Source of the DNA: Polaribacter sp. L3A8 | GTDB lineage: Bacteria; Bacteroidota; Bacteroidia; Flavobacteriales; Flavobacteriaceae | Direction of reading: 5' to 3' | Length of the DNA: 64,000 nt | Assembly (NCBI RefSeq): GCF_009796785.1 | Contig: NZ_CP047026.1 | Location: 3,020,501-3,084,500 of the forward strand | In this document: piece by piece, positions 17,084-25,223 of the stretch | How the letters are laid out: every line of letters starts with the position of its first letter | How positions within the stretch are numbered: position 1 is the first letter of the stretch | Program-made: the position numbers and the translations under genes | The notes under the pieces: model-generated | Told to the model about the DNA's origin: nothing | The model's input: only the letters and a program-made list of their open reading frames with translations | Database searches by the model: none

Positions 17084-18421
17084 TTAAACAGCCAAATCGC
17101 TTTCATCTTCAATGGTTTTAAGTTTGTTTTTTCTAGCTAAAATAGCTAAACCAAAAGTTAGCAAGCCTAACCTACCTATAAACATCACAAAGATTATTAC
17201 CAATTTTCCCCAGGTACTTAGATTACCAGTTATGCCTGTACTTAAACCAACGGTACTAATAGCAGATGTAGTTTCAAATAAAATTTGATGAAGAGGTAAA
17301 TTTTCTGTGATAGCTAATAAAAAGGTAGAAATAAAAATAACAGATGCATACAACATAAAAATGGAAGTTGCTACATATAAACGTTCTAACGGAATTACTT
17401 TTCCTAAAAAAGTAACTTGTTTATTATTTCTAATTCTGTTCCACATTATAGCAATTAGTGCTGTTAAAGTGGTTGTTTTTAAACCACCGCCTGTACCAGA
17501 CGGAGAAGCGCCCACATACATTAAAAAGATAATTATTAGCATAATACCTAAAGAAAACGAACCTATTGGTACAGTGTTAAAACCTACTGTAGTTAAGGCT
17601 GTCATAGATTGAAAAAAGGAAATCATAAGTTTGTTTTCGCTTAAATGATTTACAGAAGGTTCAAAAAAGTAAATCATTGCAGTACCAATGGATAGTAGTG
17701 TAATAATTGCCCCGAAAATAATTTTGGTTGTAAAGGTGATATTTTTTGTTTTACCAACAATTCTATTCCAAATATCGGTAACTACAATAAAACCTAATGA
17801 TCCACTTATGGCTAGTACAGAAATAATAGTGTTTATAGAAGTGTTACCAGAAAATTGCTCAAAGCTATTGTTATAGAGTCCAAAACCAGCAGTACAAAAA
17901 GCAGAAACACTATGAAAAATACTGCTCCAAATGGCAAAATTATGTTCAACTCCTTCTTGTCTAAAGGCAATGTAAAAACACAATGCACCAATGGTTTCTA
18001 CTGTAAATGTAAAAATGATGACCGATTTTAAAAAATCTTTCAATTCAAAACCTTTAGGCATGGTAAATTCTGCATTTAATACACGGTGATGCCAATGTGT
18101 TAACGGACTCTTTTTTGATAATAATATAAAGGAAGTAAAAGTCATATACCCAATACCACCAATTTGAAAAAGCAACATGATAATAAATTGACCAAAGCCA
18201 TTATAAGTGTCAAAAATACTAGCAGTTACTAATCCGGTGGTTGAAATAGCCGATGTGGCAATAAATAAATTGTCTACTATTAAAATGGTTTGCTTGTGAA
18301 AAAACGGGACGCACAGCAATGCCCAACCTATTATAGTATAAGTTAAAAAACCATAAAGTAGATTTTGTTGGGGAGTTAGTGATAATTGAAATTTTCGATA
18401 TGTTTTTGTAATCTTTTTCAT
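17084..18421 (-). CDS. KtrB/TrkH-type potassium uptake channel subunit
   Basis: 445 aa, the KtrB length, with about eight membrane segments and four pore loops carrying the selectivity-filter variants STTGLVT, STAGFGL-like CTAGFGL, TTVGFNT and STVGLST. A GTGGGLKTTT segment corresponds to the intramembrane gating loop. It forms the K+-translocating dimer in the inner membrane and normally needs a cytosolic RCK partner (KtrA/TrkA), which is not next to it. It is followed upstream on the same strand by a KdpE/KdpD-like pair, suggesting that this pair controls potassium uptake through it. Confidence 0.92.
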   Translation of the reverse strand: MKKITKTYRKFQLSLTPQQNLLYGFLTYTIIGWALLCVPFFHKQTILIVDNLFIATSAISTTGLVTASIFDTYNGFGQFIIMLLFQIGGIGYMTFTSFILLSKKSPLTHWHHRVLNAEFTMPKGFELKDFLKSVIIFTFTVETIGALCFYIAFRQEGVEHNFAIWSSIFHSVSAFCTAGFGLYNNSFEQFSGNTSINTIISVLAISGSLGFIVVTDIWNRIVGKTKNITFTTKIIFGAIITLLSIGTAMIYFFEPSVNHLSENKLMISFFQSMTALTTVGFNTVPIGSFSLGIMLIIIFLMYVGASPSGTGGGLKTTTLTALIAIMWNRIRNNKQVTFLGKVIPLERLYVATSIFMLYASVIFISTFLLAITENLPLHQILFETTSAISTVGLSTGITGNLSTWGKLVIIFVMFIGRLGLLTFGLAILARKNKLKTIEDESDLAV

Positions 18422-18462
18422 GTTATTTAATTTTATTATTTAACAAGGTTTATAGTATAAAA

Positions 18463-18609
18463 TTAGAAAGAGAAATAGAGATAAATGGCAATTACAAAAG
18501 CCACCATTATAATTGTAGGAATAATTAAATGCGCTATATCTTTATGCCAATTTTTAATAGATTGGTATGGTTTTGCATTATCCTCATTATAAAAAATATC
18601 TCATTTCAT
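18463..18609 (-). pseudogene. Small membrane-protein frame with stop at codon 3
   Basis: A 48-codon frame begins ATG AAA TGA, then runs open for 45 codons to a TAA. The open part reads as a short soluble start (NEDNAKPYQSIKNWHKDI) and one membrane helix (LIIPTIIMVAFVIAIYLYF). The look of a real small protein plus the stop at codon 3 suggest a nonsense or frameshift mutation near the start, or use of an unusual start codon. It lies between the K+ channel gene and the response regulator on the same strand. Confidence 0.4.
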
Positions 18610-18700
18610 TTCTTTGTTTTTTTTGATACTACAAAGGTGGGCTGAAAGGGATAAGTAAAAAATTAATAATTAGACAGTATCTATAAAGATTTTATAAAGA

Positions 18701-19378
18701 CTATTGAAAACGATAACCAACACCGCTTTCTGTAATAATATGTTGTGGGTTATTTGGGTTTTTTTCAATTTTTTTACGAAGTGTACCAACAAAAACACGC
18801 AGGTATTGCGTTTCGGTTTGATAGCTGTACCCCCAAATTTCTTTTAGAAGATATTGATGTGTTAAAACTTTGCCTTCGTTTTTAGCAAATAAGGCCAATA
18901 AATTATATTCTGTAGATGTAAGTTTTATAATTTCATCATTTCGTTTTACAATGCGGGCTACTAAATCAATGATAATAGATCCACAAATAATAACAGAATT
19001 ATTTTCGGTATTTTGACTTCGTTTTATTGCAGAACGTATTCTAGCCAAAAGTTCGCCTGTGCGGAAAGGTTTGGTTAAATAGTCGGTTGCACCATTATCT
19101 AGCGCAGAAACAATATCGGTTTCATTGTCTAGTACAGATAGAATAATGATAGGTCTATTATACCATTCTCTTAGTTCTTTTAAAATGTCGTGGCCGCTTT
19201 TATCGGGTAACCCAATATCTAGTAAAATTAACTCTGGTGGATGGTTGGCAGATAAAATTAAGCCTTCATTTCCGGTACTTGCTTGGGTTACTTTATAATT
19301 GTTACTTTCTAAATTTATTTGAAGTAATTTTCTTATTTGTGGTTCATCATCAATAATGAGTATTTCTGCCTTATTCAT
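18701..19378 (-). CDS. KdpE-like OmpR-family response regulator
   Basis: 225 aa. Receiver domain (1-120) with the acidic pair IDDEPQI, phospho-acceptor Asp in LILLDIGLPDKSG (about residue 54), Thr/Ser at SVLDNE and the conserved Lys in TDYLTKPF; then a winged-helix DNA-binding domain (about 130-225, EYNLLALFAKNEGKVLTHQY, TLRKKIEKNP, GVGYRF). It overlaps the histidine kinase gene by 8 bp, a coupled pair. KdpE-type regulators respond to potassium limitation; here the neighbouring target is a KtrB-type channel. Confidence 0.9.
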   Translation of the reverse strand: MNKAEILIIDDEPQIRKLLQINLESNNYKVTQASTGNEGLILSANHPPELILLDIGLPDKSGHDILKELREWYNRPIIILSVLDNETDIVSALDNGATDYLTKPFRTGELLARIRSAIKRSQNTENNSVIICGSIIIDLVARIVKRNDEIIKLTSTEYNLLALFAKNEGKVLTHQYLLKEIWGYSYQTETQYLRVFVGTLRKKIEKNPNNPQHIITESGVGYRFQ

Positions 19379-20453
19379 TTTCTATATGTATGTTTAGTGA
19401 AAATTCACAAGGAATTTCAATTCTAAATTTAGCGCCACCTTGCAATAAATTTTCTAAATAAACTTTTCCGTTCATTGCTTCTGTAAAGCCTTTCACAATA
19501 GAAAGACCTAAACCAGTTCCGCCAGTAGAGGTTCTTGTTAAACGGTAAAATTTATTAAAAACATTATCAATTTCATTGTCAGGGAATCCTTTTCCATTAT
19601 CAAAAATAGAGATAATACAATGTGTTTCATTATAGTCTAATTCAATTGATATAGTAGTGTTTTTTGGTGTATGCTGAATAGCATTATGAATTAAGTTGTA
19701 AAGAATTTGTTGTATTAAACCGTTGTCTATTCTAAAAAGTGGTAGCTGCTCATTTGCTAAAAACTTAATGTTATGCTGGCTAGCGTCATCTGCATTGTCT
19801 TTAATTGCTGCGAAAACAAGTTCGTTTAAATCGCACCAGTCTATTTTGGGTTTAATAAAACCAGCCTCAAGCCTGCTCATACTTAAAATATTTTCTACTT
19901 GTTGGTTTAACCGAAAGCTTGCAATTTCAATCTCTGTATAAAGTTCATTTTTGTTGTTTTCAGAAATGTTAGTTTGGGGGTCTTTAATGGTGTCTATTGC
20001 ACCAATTATCGTTGCAATGGGGGTTCTTAGTTCATGAGAAAGTGAATTAAGTAAAGTATTGTATAGTTTAATAGATTTTTCTTTTTCAGCCTCATCTCTT
20101 TCCTTTCGTTCTACTTCTCTAATTTTGTAAGTTAAAACGGCATTTATAGAGGCAATAACAAAATACATTAAAAACATTAATGCATCTTCTGCTGTGCCAA
20201 TGTGTAAATTAAATGTTGGCGGAATAAAAAAGAAATTCCAAATTAAGGCACTTAATATTGAAGAAAGTAATACAGGGTAAATGTCAAAAAGAATGGCATT
20301 AACAGAAACTACTAAAAGCAAAATAAGGGCAACAGCTCTGTAACCAATAATATTAATAGATATAAAACATAATACAGCCGTTATTGTAATAAGTAAAACA
20401 CTTATTAGGTATTGTTTTTTTCTGCTGTATTTTCTTGTTTTAAATAAGTCCAA
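19371..20453 (-). CDS. KdpD-like sensor histidine kinase (DUF4118 + HK)
   Basis: 360 aa. Four clustered membrane segments (about 15-110) form the DUF4118 module of KdpD (AVALILLLVVSVNAILFDIY, WNFFFIPPTFNLHIGTAEDA), followed by HisKA (SLSHELRTPIATIIGA, His about 140) and HATPase (N box LIHNAIQHTP, G1 DNGKGFPD, G2 GGTGLGLSI). The N-terminal KdpD and UspA-like domains of full-length KdpD are missing, giving a kinase less than half the usual 900 aa. No kdpFABC genes are in the window. A TAACTTTG box lies 10 bp upstream of the start. Confidence 0.9.
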   Translation of the reverse strand: MDLFKTRKYSRKKQYLISVLLITITAVLCFISINIIGYRAVALILLLVVSVNAILFDIYPVLLSSILSALIWNFFFIPPTFNLHIGTAEDALMFLMYFVIASINAVLTYKIREVERKERDEAEKEKSIKLYNTLLNSLSHELRTPIATIIGAIDTIKDPQTNISENNKNELYTEIEIASFRLNQQVENILSMSRLEAGFIKPKIDWCDLNELVFAAIKDNADDASQHNIKFLANEQLPLFRIDNGLIQQILYNLIHNAIQHTPKNTTISIELDYNETHCIISIFDNGKGFPDNEIDNVFNKFYRLTRTSTGGTGLGLSIVKGFTEAMNGKVYLENLLQGGAKFRIEIPCEFSLNIHIENE

Positions 20454-20463
20454 TCTTTTTATT

Positions 20464-20471
20464 CAAAGTTA
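20464..20471 (-). promoter_or_regulatory. -7 box TAACTTTG for the kinase/regulator pair
   Basis: Minus-strand TAACTTTG fits TAnnTTTG and ends 10 nt before the kinase ATG. Confidence 0.45.
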
Positions 20472-20635
20472 ATGATTGAGTTGTAAATATTTTATAAAAA
20501 CTTTAAGCTTCGGTAAGGTTGAGTATTTTAATTTATTTTATCAAAATTTAACGCTTAGAATCGTTTTGTAAGGAAATTAAAATTTATCAGTAAAATAATA
20601 AAACATATATCGATTTTAAGAGAAAAAAGACGCTA

Positions 20636-21556
20636 TTAGTAATTTAACTTTAGCTCTTTTCTTTTGGGCTTGTCTGCTAATTTATGTTGTTCCCAATAAG
20701 GTTCATTTCTACTTGCTTTTAGTGTAGCTGTTGTTATTAAATTAGTTTCATCACTTTCTGACCAACCTAAGATTTTGTAGGGAAACTCTTTTTCTACATC
20801 AATAGAAATTGTTCTATCAATATTTAAGTATTTTATTTGATAACTTAAAGTTTTGTCTGTTGTTGTTTTGCTGATGATTGCTTTTTCTACGTCCATCTTT
20901 TTATGCTTAAAACGACTGTAAATAGTAGATGGAATTAAATCTATTTTTCCTTCAGGTAATTGCCCTTTGTTAATACGAATTCGGGTCATTAAACCTTCTT
21001 CTAAAAAGGCTTTTTTTATTGTTTTTTCTTCGTCGCCTTCAGGTTCAAAGTAAGAGAATTGTTTAAAATTATATGCGGTATCAGTAAGATTTAATTGCGT
21101 AAAAGTATGTCCGCACCATTCTTGTATACTTGTAGATGCTTTTAGCGTAAACGGATACTTTGTAGTGTTGACAGGTGTAAAAGTAGAGGTAATGATAGAA
21201 TAATCATAAATACCAGTATAAAACTTACGTACATGGTTTAATTTCATTACAGAAACGTTGTCGTTACCTGCCTTTTTGGGGTAGTCTAATTTAACTTGTT
21301 TGCTTATAGAAAAAGGTTCTGTAACAAAAACTAAAACAACTTCACCATCGCGTATTTCACCGTATCTAGCTTGTTTTAAAGTATAACTACTTAATTCTGC
21401 TTTACCAGAATACCAGTATTTATTAAATGCATCGTTTATAGAAAGTGCGTTGTTTCCTTTATTTGCAGTTACTTGGGGAGCTGTATTGGTTTGTCCGGAT
21501 TGGCAACCGATAAAAGAAAAAAGAAATAGGTGAAAAAGTGTTGTTTTAATATTCAT
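20636..21556 (-). CDS. Conserved flavobacterial lipoprotein (often labelled Maf)
   Basis: 306 aa lipoprotein: signal ending FSFIGC, then a polar linker and a beta-rich domain with a WCGHTF motif near residue 150. Homologs in Flavobacteriaceae are often annotated 'septum formation inhibitor Maf', but no Maf nucleotide-pyrophosphatase motif is present, so that label should not be used. Predicted outer-membrane lipoprotein of unknown function. Single gene, separated from mscL by about 110 bp. Confidence 0.65.
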   Translation of the reverse strand: MNIKTTLFHLFLFSFIGCQSGQTNTAPQVTANKGNNALSINDAFNKYWYSGKAELSSYTLKQARYGEIRDGEVVLVFVTEPFSISKQVKLDYPKKAGNDNVSVMKLNHVRKFYTGIYDYSIITSTFTPVNTTKYPFTLKASTSIQEWCGHTFTQLNLTDTAYNFKQFSYFEPEGDEEKTIKKAFLEEGLMTRIRINKGQLPEGKIDLIPSTIYSRFKHKKMDVEKAIISKTTTDKTLSYQIKYLNIDRTISIDVEKEFPYKILGWSESDETNLITTATLKASRNEPYWEQHKLADKPKRKELKLNY

Positions 21557-21664
21557 AATTTTCGATTTACTAATTATCTGATAAAACTATTAAGCGGTTT
21601 TAATGCAGAGGTTAAAAATAAGTAAGTCGTTTTTTATAAATAAGTTTACAAAACGAGTTTATAA

Positions 21665-22123
21665 TTATTTTTTATCACTTAAAACCTTTAATAGATATTC
21701 ATTTTGTTTTTCTAAAAGTTCATTGGTTTTGTTCATCAACTCAATGTTTTTAGGAGTAACAATAGCTTTGTTTTTTGGGTCGTCTGCTTTCTTTTTCATG
21801 GCATTCATTGCTTTTACAACAATAAAAACGGTAAAAGCAATAATTAAAAAATCGATGCCTGCTTCAAATAGTTTACCATAACCAATGGCAATTTCTTCAA
21901 CAGTAATCTTCTCTTTAACAAGAACAGCTTCTCTTAATATAATTTTTTTGTTTTCCCACTTTGTACCATCTGTTATAAACGCTAATGGAGGCATTAAAAC
22001 TTCTTTTACTAAGGTACTAACTACTTTATTAAAAGCGGCACCAATAATAACCCCAATAGCAATATCTATCATGTTTCCTTTTACGGCAAACTCTTTAAAT
22101 TCTTCTAATAATTTAAATTTCAT
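21665..22123 (-). CDS. mscL: Large-conductance mechanosensitive channel MscL
   Basis: 152 aa from the ATG at 22121-22123 (an in-frame GTG directly before it is less likely). N-terminal amphipathic helix plus TM1 (FKEFAVKGNMIDIAIGVIIG, AAFNKVVSTLV), periplasmic loop, TM2 (AGIDFLIIAFTVFIVVKAMN) and a charged C-terminal helical bundle (NKTNELLEKQNEYLLKVL). All MscL hallmarks are present. Forms a pentameric pore opened by membrane tension on hypo-osmotic shock. Follows the LuxE-like gene by 11 bp on the same strand, so they are probably co-transcribed. Confidence 0.95.
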   Translation of the reverse strand: MKFKLLEEFKEFAVKGNMIDIAIGVIIGAAFNKVVSTLVKEVLMPPLAFITDGTKWENKKIILREAVLVKEKITVEEIAIGYGKLFEAGIDFLIIAFTVFIVVKAMNAMKKKADDPKNKAIVTPKNIELMNKTNELLEKQNEYLLKVLSDKK

Positions 22124-22134
22124 CACTTATTTTT

Positions 22135-23109
22135 TTACAATACCATTAAATTACAACCTCTAATATCAGAGTTGTCAAAACGACCAATAATCTCAAAAGT
22201 TCCGTTTTGGTGTACCTTGCCTAAATCTTGCGTAGCAATAAAAGAGCAAGAATTATAATTGGCCAAATCTATTACATTAATTCCGCCTGTTTTTCCGGTT
22301 TGTTGGATCGTTAAGGCATCTTCTGTATCTCTGGTAAGAATTTGCATCCAAGGAGGCGTGTCAAAAATACCATTTCCGTTAGAATATCCTTGACTCAGTA
22401 ATTCTGTCATTCCGTATTCTGAGTGAATTTTAGAAACTCCAAATCCGTTTTGTAAAACCTCATGTAATTCTTCTCTAACCAATTCTTTTCTTCTGCCTTT
22501 CATCCCACCGGTTTCCATAATAATGGTATTTTTTAGGTAGAATTGTTGCATTTCTACCAAATCTAACAAAGCAAAAGAAACACCTATTAAAAGTACTTTT
22601 TGTCCTTTTTGATCTAATTCCGTTAGCTTTTTAGCTAATTCTTCTATATTATTGAGGTAAAATCCGCTTTCTACGTTTTTAGATTTCTTAATTAAATCAT
22701 TTACCATGTAGACTAAAGAAGAACCTTTTCTTTCTAAATAATTTGGTAATAACGCCAAAACTACATAGTTTTCTATATTGCCATAAAAATGAGCAAATCC
22801 TTTTAAATAACTTGCTTCGTAAAGCTTAATGTCTGTTACATAATGGTTGCTTGTTAGGCTACCTGTGGTGCCAGAACTTGTAAAAGTTTCTTGAATCTCT
22901 TTTGTAGAAGAAAGTACTTCTCTACTCTTAAAAAACTGAATCGGTAAAAACGGAATTTCATCAACCTTTGTAACGTCTGAAGGATGAATATATAATAAAT
23001 CGCAAAAAGATCGGTACACTCTATTATTTTTAAATTGATGTTTAAAAACGGATAGCGCAACTTGCTTAAAATCTTCTTGATTTTGGATGTTAAAAATATT
23101 GTTTTCCAT
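22135..23109 (-). CDS. LuxE-like acyl-protein synthetase / acyltransferase
   Basis: 324 aa, the size of LuxE-domain proteins. The ATP/acyl-binding loop is TFTSSGTTGSLTSNHYV (about 75-90); other family blocks are METGGMKGRR and SEYGMTELLSQGYS. LuxE-type enzymes adenylate a fatty acid and hold it as a thioester; no lux genes are present, and in Flavobacteriaceae these stand-alone proteins are annotated as acyl transferases of unknown substrate. The gene is divergent from the lipoprotein operon, with the intergenic region of 73 bp serving both; a TATTTTTG box (23118-23125) lies 8 bp upstream. Confidence 0.78.
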   Translation of the reverse strand: MENNIFNIQNQEDFKQVALSVFKHQFKNNRVYRSFCDLLYIHPSDVTKVDEIPFLPIQFFKSREVLSSTKEIQETFTSSGTTGSLTSNHYVTDIKLYEASYLKGFAHFYGNIENYVVLALLPNYLERKGSSLVYMVNDLIKKSKNVESGFYLNNIEELAKKLTELDQKGQKVLLIGVSFALLDLVEMQQFYLKNTIIMETGGMKGRRKELVREELHEVLQNGFGVSKIHSEYGMTELLSQGYSNGNGIFDTPPWMQILTRDTEDALTIQQTGKTGGINVIDLANYNSCSFIATQDLGKVHQNGTFEIIGRFDNSDIRGCNLMVL

Positions 23110-23182
23110 ATACTTTGCAAAAATAACATTATTAGACGCAACCTTTTTAAAATTTCTGCATCTTATAAGAAATAACCCAATA

Positions 23183-23527
23183 ATGAAATTAAAAACTATA
23201 ATGCTAGCAATTTTTATTTTGATGGTTTCATGTGAAAAAAAAGATTTAAGCTTAAATAAAAAAATACTTGTAATTGCATCAGAAAAAGTAGATTGTGTGG
23301 GTGTTTCTCCTCAAAAATGTTTTTTAGTAAGAGAAGTAGATAAACAAGATTGGAGCTTTTTTTATGATTCAATAATCGGTTTTACGTATGAAGCAGGTTT
23401 TGAATACGAAATTTTAATTTCAGAAAAACAACTAGAAAACCCGCCACAAGACGCCTCATCAATAGAATATAAATTGATACGTATTATTTCTAAGATAGAA
23501 AAAACATCAGAAAACTTAACAAATTAA
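23183..23527 (+). CDS. DUF4377 lipoprotein
   Basis: 114 aa from the ATG at 23183; a longer in-frame reading back to 23087 exists but would bury the lipoprotein signal (MKLKTIMLAIFILMVSC). The mature part has the DUF4377 pattern VDCVGVSPQKCFLVRE, WSFFYDSIIGFTYEAGFEYE. DUF4377 domains are small envelope domains of unknown role, often near META/HslJ proteins. First gene of a five-gene plus-strand run ending with an ECF sigma factor and its likely partner. Confidence 0.75.
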   Translation: MKLKTIMLAIFILMVSCEKKDLSLNKKILVIASEKVDCVGVSPQKCFLVREVDKQDWSFFYDSIIGFTYEAGFEYEILISEKQLENPPQDASSIEYKLIRIISKIEKTSENLTN

Positions 23528-23539
23528 AAAGAACTAATA

Positions 23540-24232
23540 ATGAATTTAAAAAACCTTTTCCTTTTATTCGTTGTAACTGTACTTTTTTCTTGCGAAAAGA
23601 ATGATGTTGCTATAGATACAGATAATTTATTGTTAGGAACCTGGGTAACTCCTGTTTATAATGATGAAACTACCACTTTTAAAAGAGCCAACACTTTACC
23701 GAGTGATGCGTATGGAATTTCGTTTAGCGAAAACGGTAATCTAGTAGAACGAACTTCTGGTTGGTGTGGCACACCGCCTTTATCTTATTTTAATATTGAA
23801 GGAAGTTTTGAGTTAGAAAATACACTTATAAATATTTCTACACAAAGCTATCCTACAGATTATGCATGGAGAATAATATCGCTTACAGAAAATGAATTGG
23901 TGGTAAAAAGAGAGCTTACAGCACAAGAAATTGAGCATAGATATCTAATGGATTTATTTAATGAAATTCAAGATTTGGCTTACAGCGTTTCTTGTTTAGA
24001 TGCTAACAATTGGTTGTTTACGGCCTACGGAAAAAAGGCTTGTGGAGGTGCACAAGGTTATATGGCGTATTCCTCTAGCATAGACACTAGTTCTTTTTTA
24101 AATAAAATAGCAACTTATACACAAGCAGAAAAAGATTTTAACGTTAAATGGGGCATAATTTCAAACTGTTCTATAACTAAACCACCAATTTCTGTAGTAT
24201 GCCAAAACGGATATCCAACACTTAAATATTAA
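23540..24232 (+). CDS. Lipoprotein of unknown family
   Basis: 230 aa with a clear lipoprotein signal (MNLKNLFLLFVVTVLFSC). The N-terminal half (LLLGTWV ... SFSENGNLVERTSGWCGTPP) looks like a lipocalin-like LGTWV domain; the C-terminal half has four Cys and a YGKKACGGAQGYMAYSSS motif reminiscent of Cys-rich proteins described as carrying a conserved CGG motif. I cannot name a family with confidence. 12 bp after the DUF4377 gene and 18 bp before the next lipoprotein gene. Confidence 0.7.
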   Translation: MNLKNLFLLFVVTVLFSCEKNDVAIDTDNLLLGTWVTPVYNDETTTFKRANTLPSDAYGISFSENGNLVERTSGWCGTPPLSYFNIEGSFELENTLINISTQSYPTDYAWRIISLTENELVVKRELTAQEIEHRYLMDLFNEIQDLAYSVSCLDANNWLFTAYGKKACGGAQGYMAYSSSIDTSSFLNKIATYTQAEKDFNVKWGIISNCSITKPPISVVCQNGYPTLKY

Positions 24233-24250
24233 CTTAATTACACAAAAAAA

Positions 24251-24658
24251 ATGAAAAAAACTGCCTTACTTTTATTTGGATTACTTGTATTTTATTCTTG
24301 TTTAAATAGCGACAATGATGCGCCAAATTACACCCTTGAGTATGTGCCAATAGATGCTGCCATAACGCCTGCAAGTTTTACTCTCGGTCAAATAGATACA
24401 ATTACAGTAAAGTATTCTTTACCAAATAGCTGTTTTACTTTTGATCAAATTTATTACCAACCAAAAGATTCTACAAGAACCATTGCAATTATTGCAGTTG
24501 TAAAATTAGATGATAATTGTACAGAAGCTATTGTACAAGAAGAAAAAAAGATTGCCGTAAAAGCAACACAAGAAGAAGACTATGTATTTAAATTTTTTAA
24601 AGGAAAAGATAGTGATGGTGAAAATATTTTTGAGGAAGTAATAGTTCCTGTAAATTAG
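24251..24658 (+). CDS. Small lipoprotein of unknown family
   Basis: 135 aa. Signal peptide ending LVFYSC, then a single beta-sandwich-like domain (PIDAAITPASFTLGQIDTIT, VKYSLPNSCFTFDQIYY) with two Cys. Its stop codon TAG (24656-24658) overlaps ATT, one of the possible unusual start codons of the sigma-factor gene, so translation of the two may be coupled. Family not recognised. Confidence 0.68.
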   Translation: MKKTALLLFGLLVFYSCLNSDNDAPNYTLEYVPIDAAITPASFTLGQIDTITVKYSLPNSCFTFDQIYYQPKDSTRTIAIIAVVKLDDNCTEAIVQEEKKIAVKATQEEDYVFKFFKGKDSDGENIFEEVIVPVN

Positions 24659-24662
24659 ACCC

Positions 24663-25223
24663 ATCAAACTAGAAGAACTCATAAAGGAATGCTGCAAGCA
24701 AAATATAGCAGCGCAAGCAGAGGTTTATCAGATTTTTTCTGATAAACTCTTTGCTGTTTGTTTAAAATATTCAAGAAATTATCAAGACGCAGAAGATAAT
24801 TTACAAGATAGTTTTATGACTATTTTTAGCAAAATAGAACAATATAAAAATAAAGGTTCTTTTGAGGGGTGGTTAAAACGGATTACCATACATACTGTTT
24901 TACAAAAGTACCGAAAGAAATCTCCCTTACAATTTGTAAAAGAAGTTTCTGAAGAAGTAGAAGAAGAGGAACTTAGTATAGAAACAAATAATTTTAGTAT
25001 TGATGTTTTGTTAAGCAGTATTCAGCAACTGCCAGATAAGTATCGATTAATATTTAACTTATATGTTTTAGATAATTATTCTCATAAAGAGATTGCAGAA
25101 ATGTTGCAAATTTCTGTTGGAACCTCAAAATCTAACTTGTCTAGAGCAAGAAAAATTTTGAGAGATCAGTTAGAAATTTATCAAAATAAACAACAGAAAA
25201 TACTCATAAATGAATCAGAATAA
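24663..25223 (+). CDS. ECF sigma factor with non-canonical start codon
   Basis: 186 aa if read from ATC at 24663. The frame contains a complete ECF sigma: region 2 (KLEELIKECCKQNIAAQAEV, LFAVCLKYSRNYQDAEDNLQ, DSFMTIFSKIEQ), GSFEGWLKRITIHTVLQKYR, and region 4 (LPDKYRLIFNLYVLDNYSHK, EIAEMLQISVGTSKSNLSRA). The first ATG in frame (24816) lies inside region 2.2 and would remove half the core-binding domain. Upstream of it there is no ATG, GTG or TTG back to an in-frame TAA at 24651; candidates are ATT 24654, ATC 24663 or ATA 24681. ATC sits exactly where relatives would have ATG-AAA-CTA. The 3' end overlaps the next gene by 14 bp. Confidence 0.85.
   Translation: MKLEELIKECCKQNIAAQAEVYQIFSDKLFAVCLKYSRNYQDAEDNLQDSFMTIFSKIEQYKNKGSFEGWLKRITIHTVLQKYRKKSPLQFVKEVSEEVEEEELSIETNNFSIDVLLSSIQQLPDKYRLIFNLYVLDNYSHKEIAEMLQISVGTSKSNLSRARKILRDQLEIYQNKQQKILINESE

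Noticed and set aside
20636..21556. Septum formation inhibitor Maf
   Set aside because: The common label for such homologs does not fit: the protein is a lipoprotein without Maf motifs.
22135..23109. Part of a lux or siderophore operon
   Set aside because: LuxE-like domain only; neighbours are mscL and a divergent lipoprotein, with no luciferase, reductase or NRPS genes.
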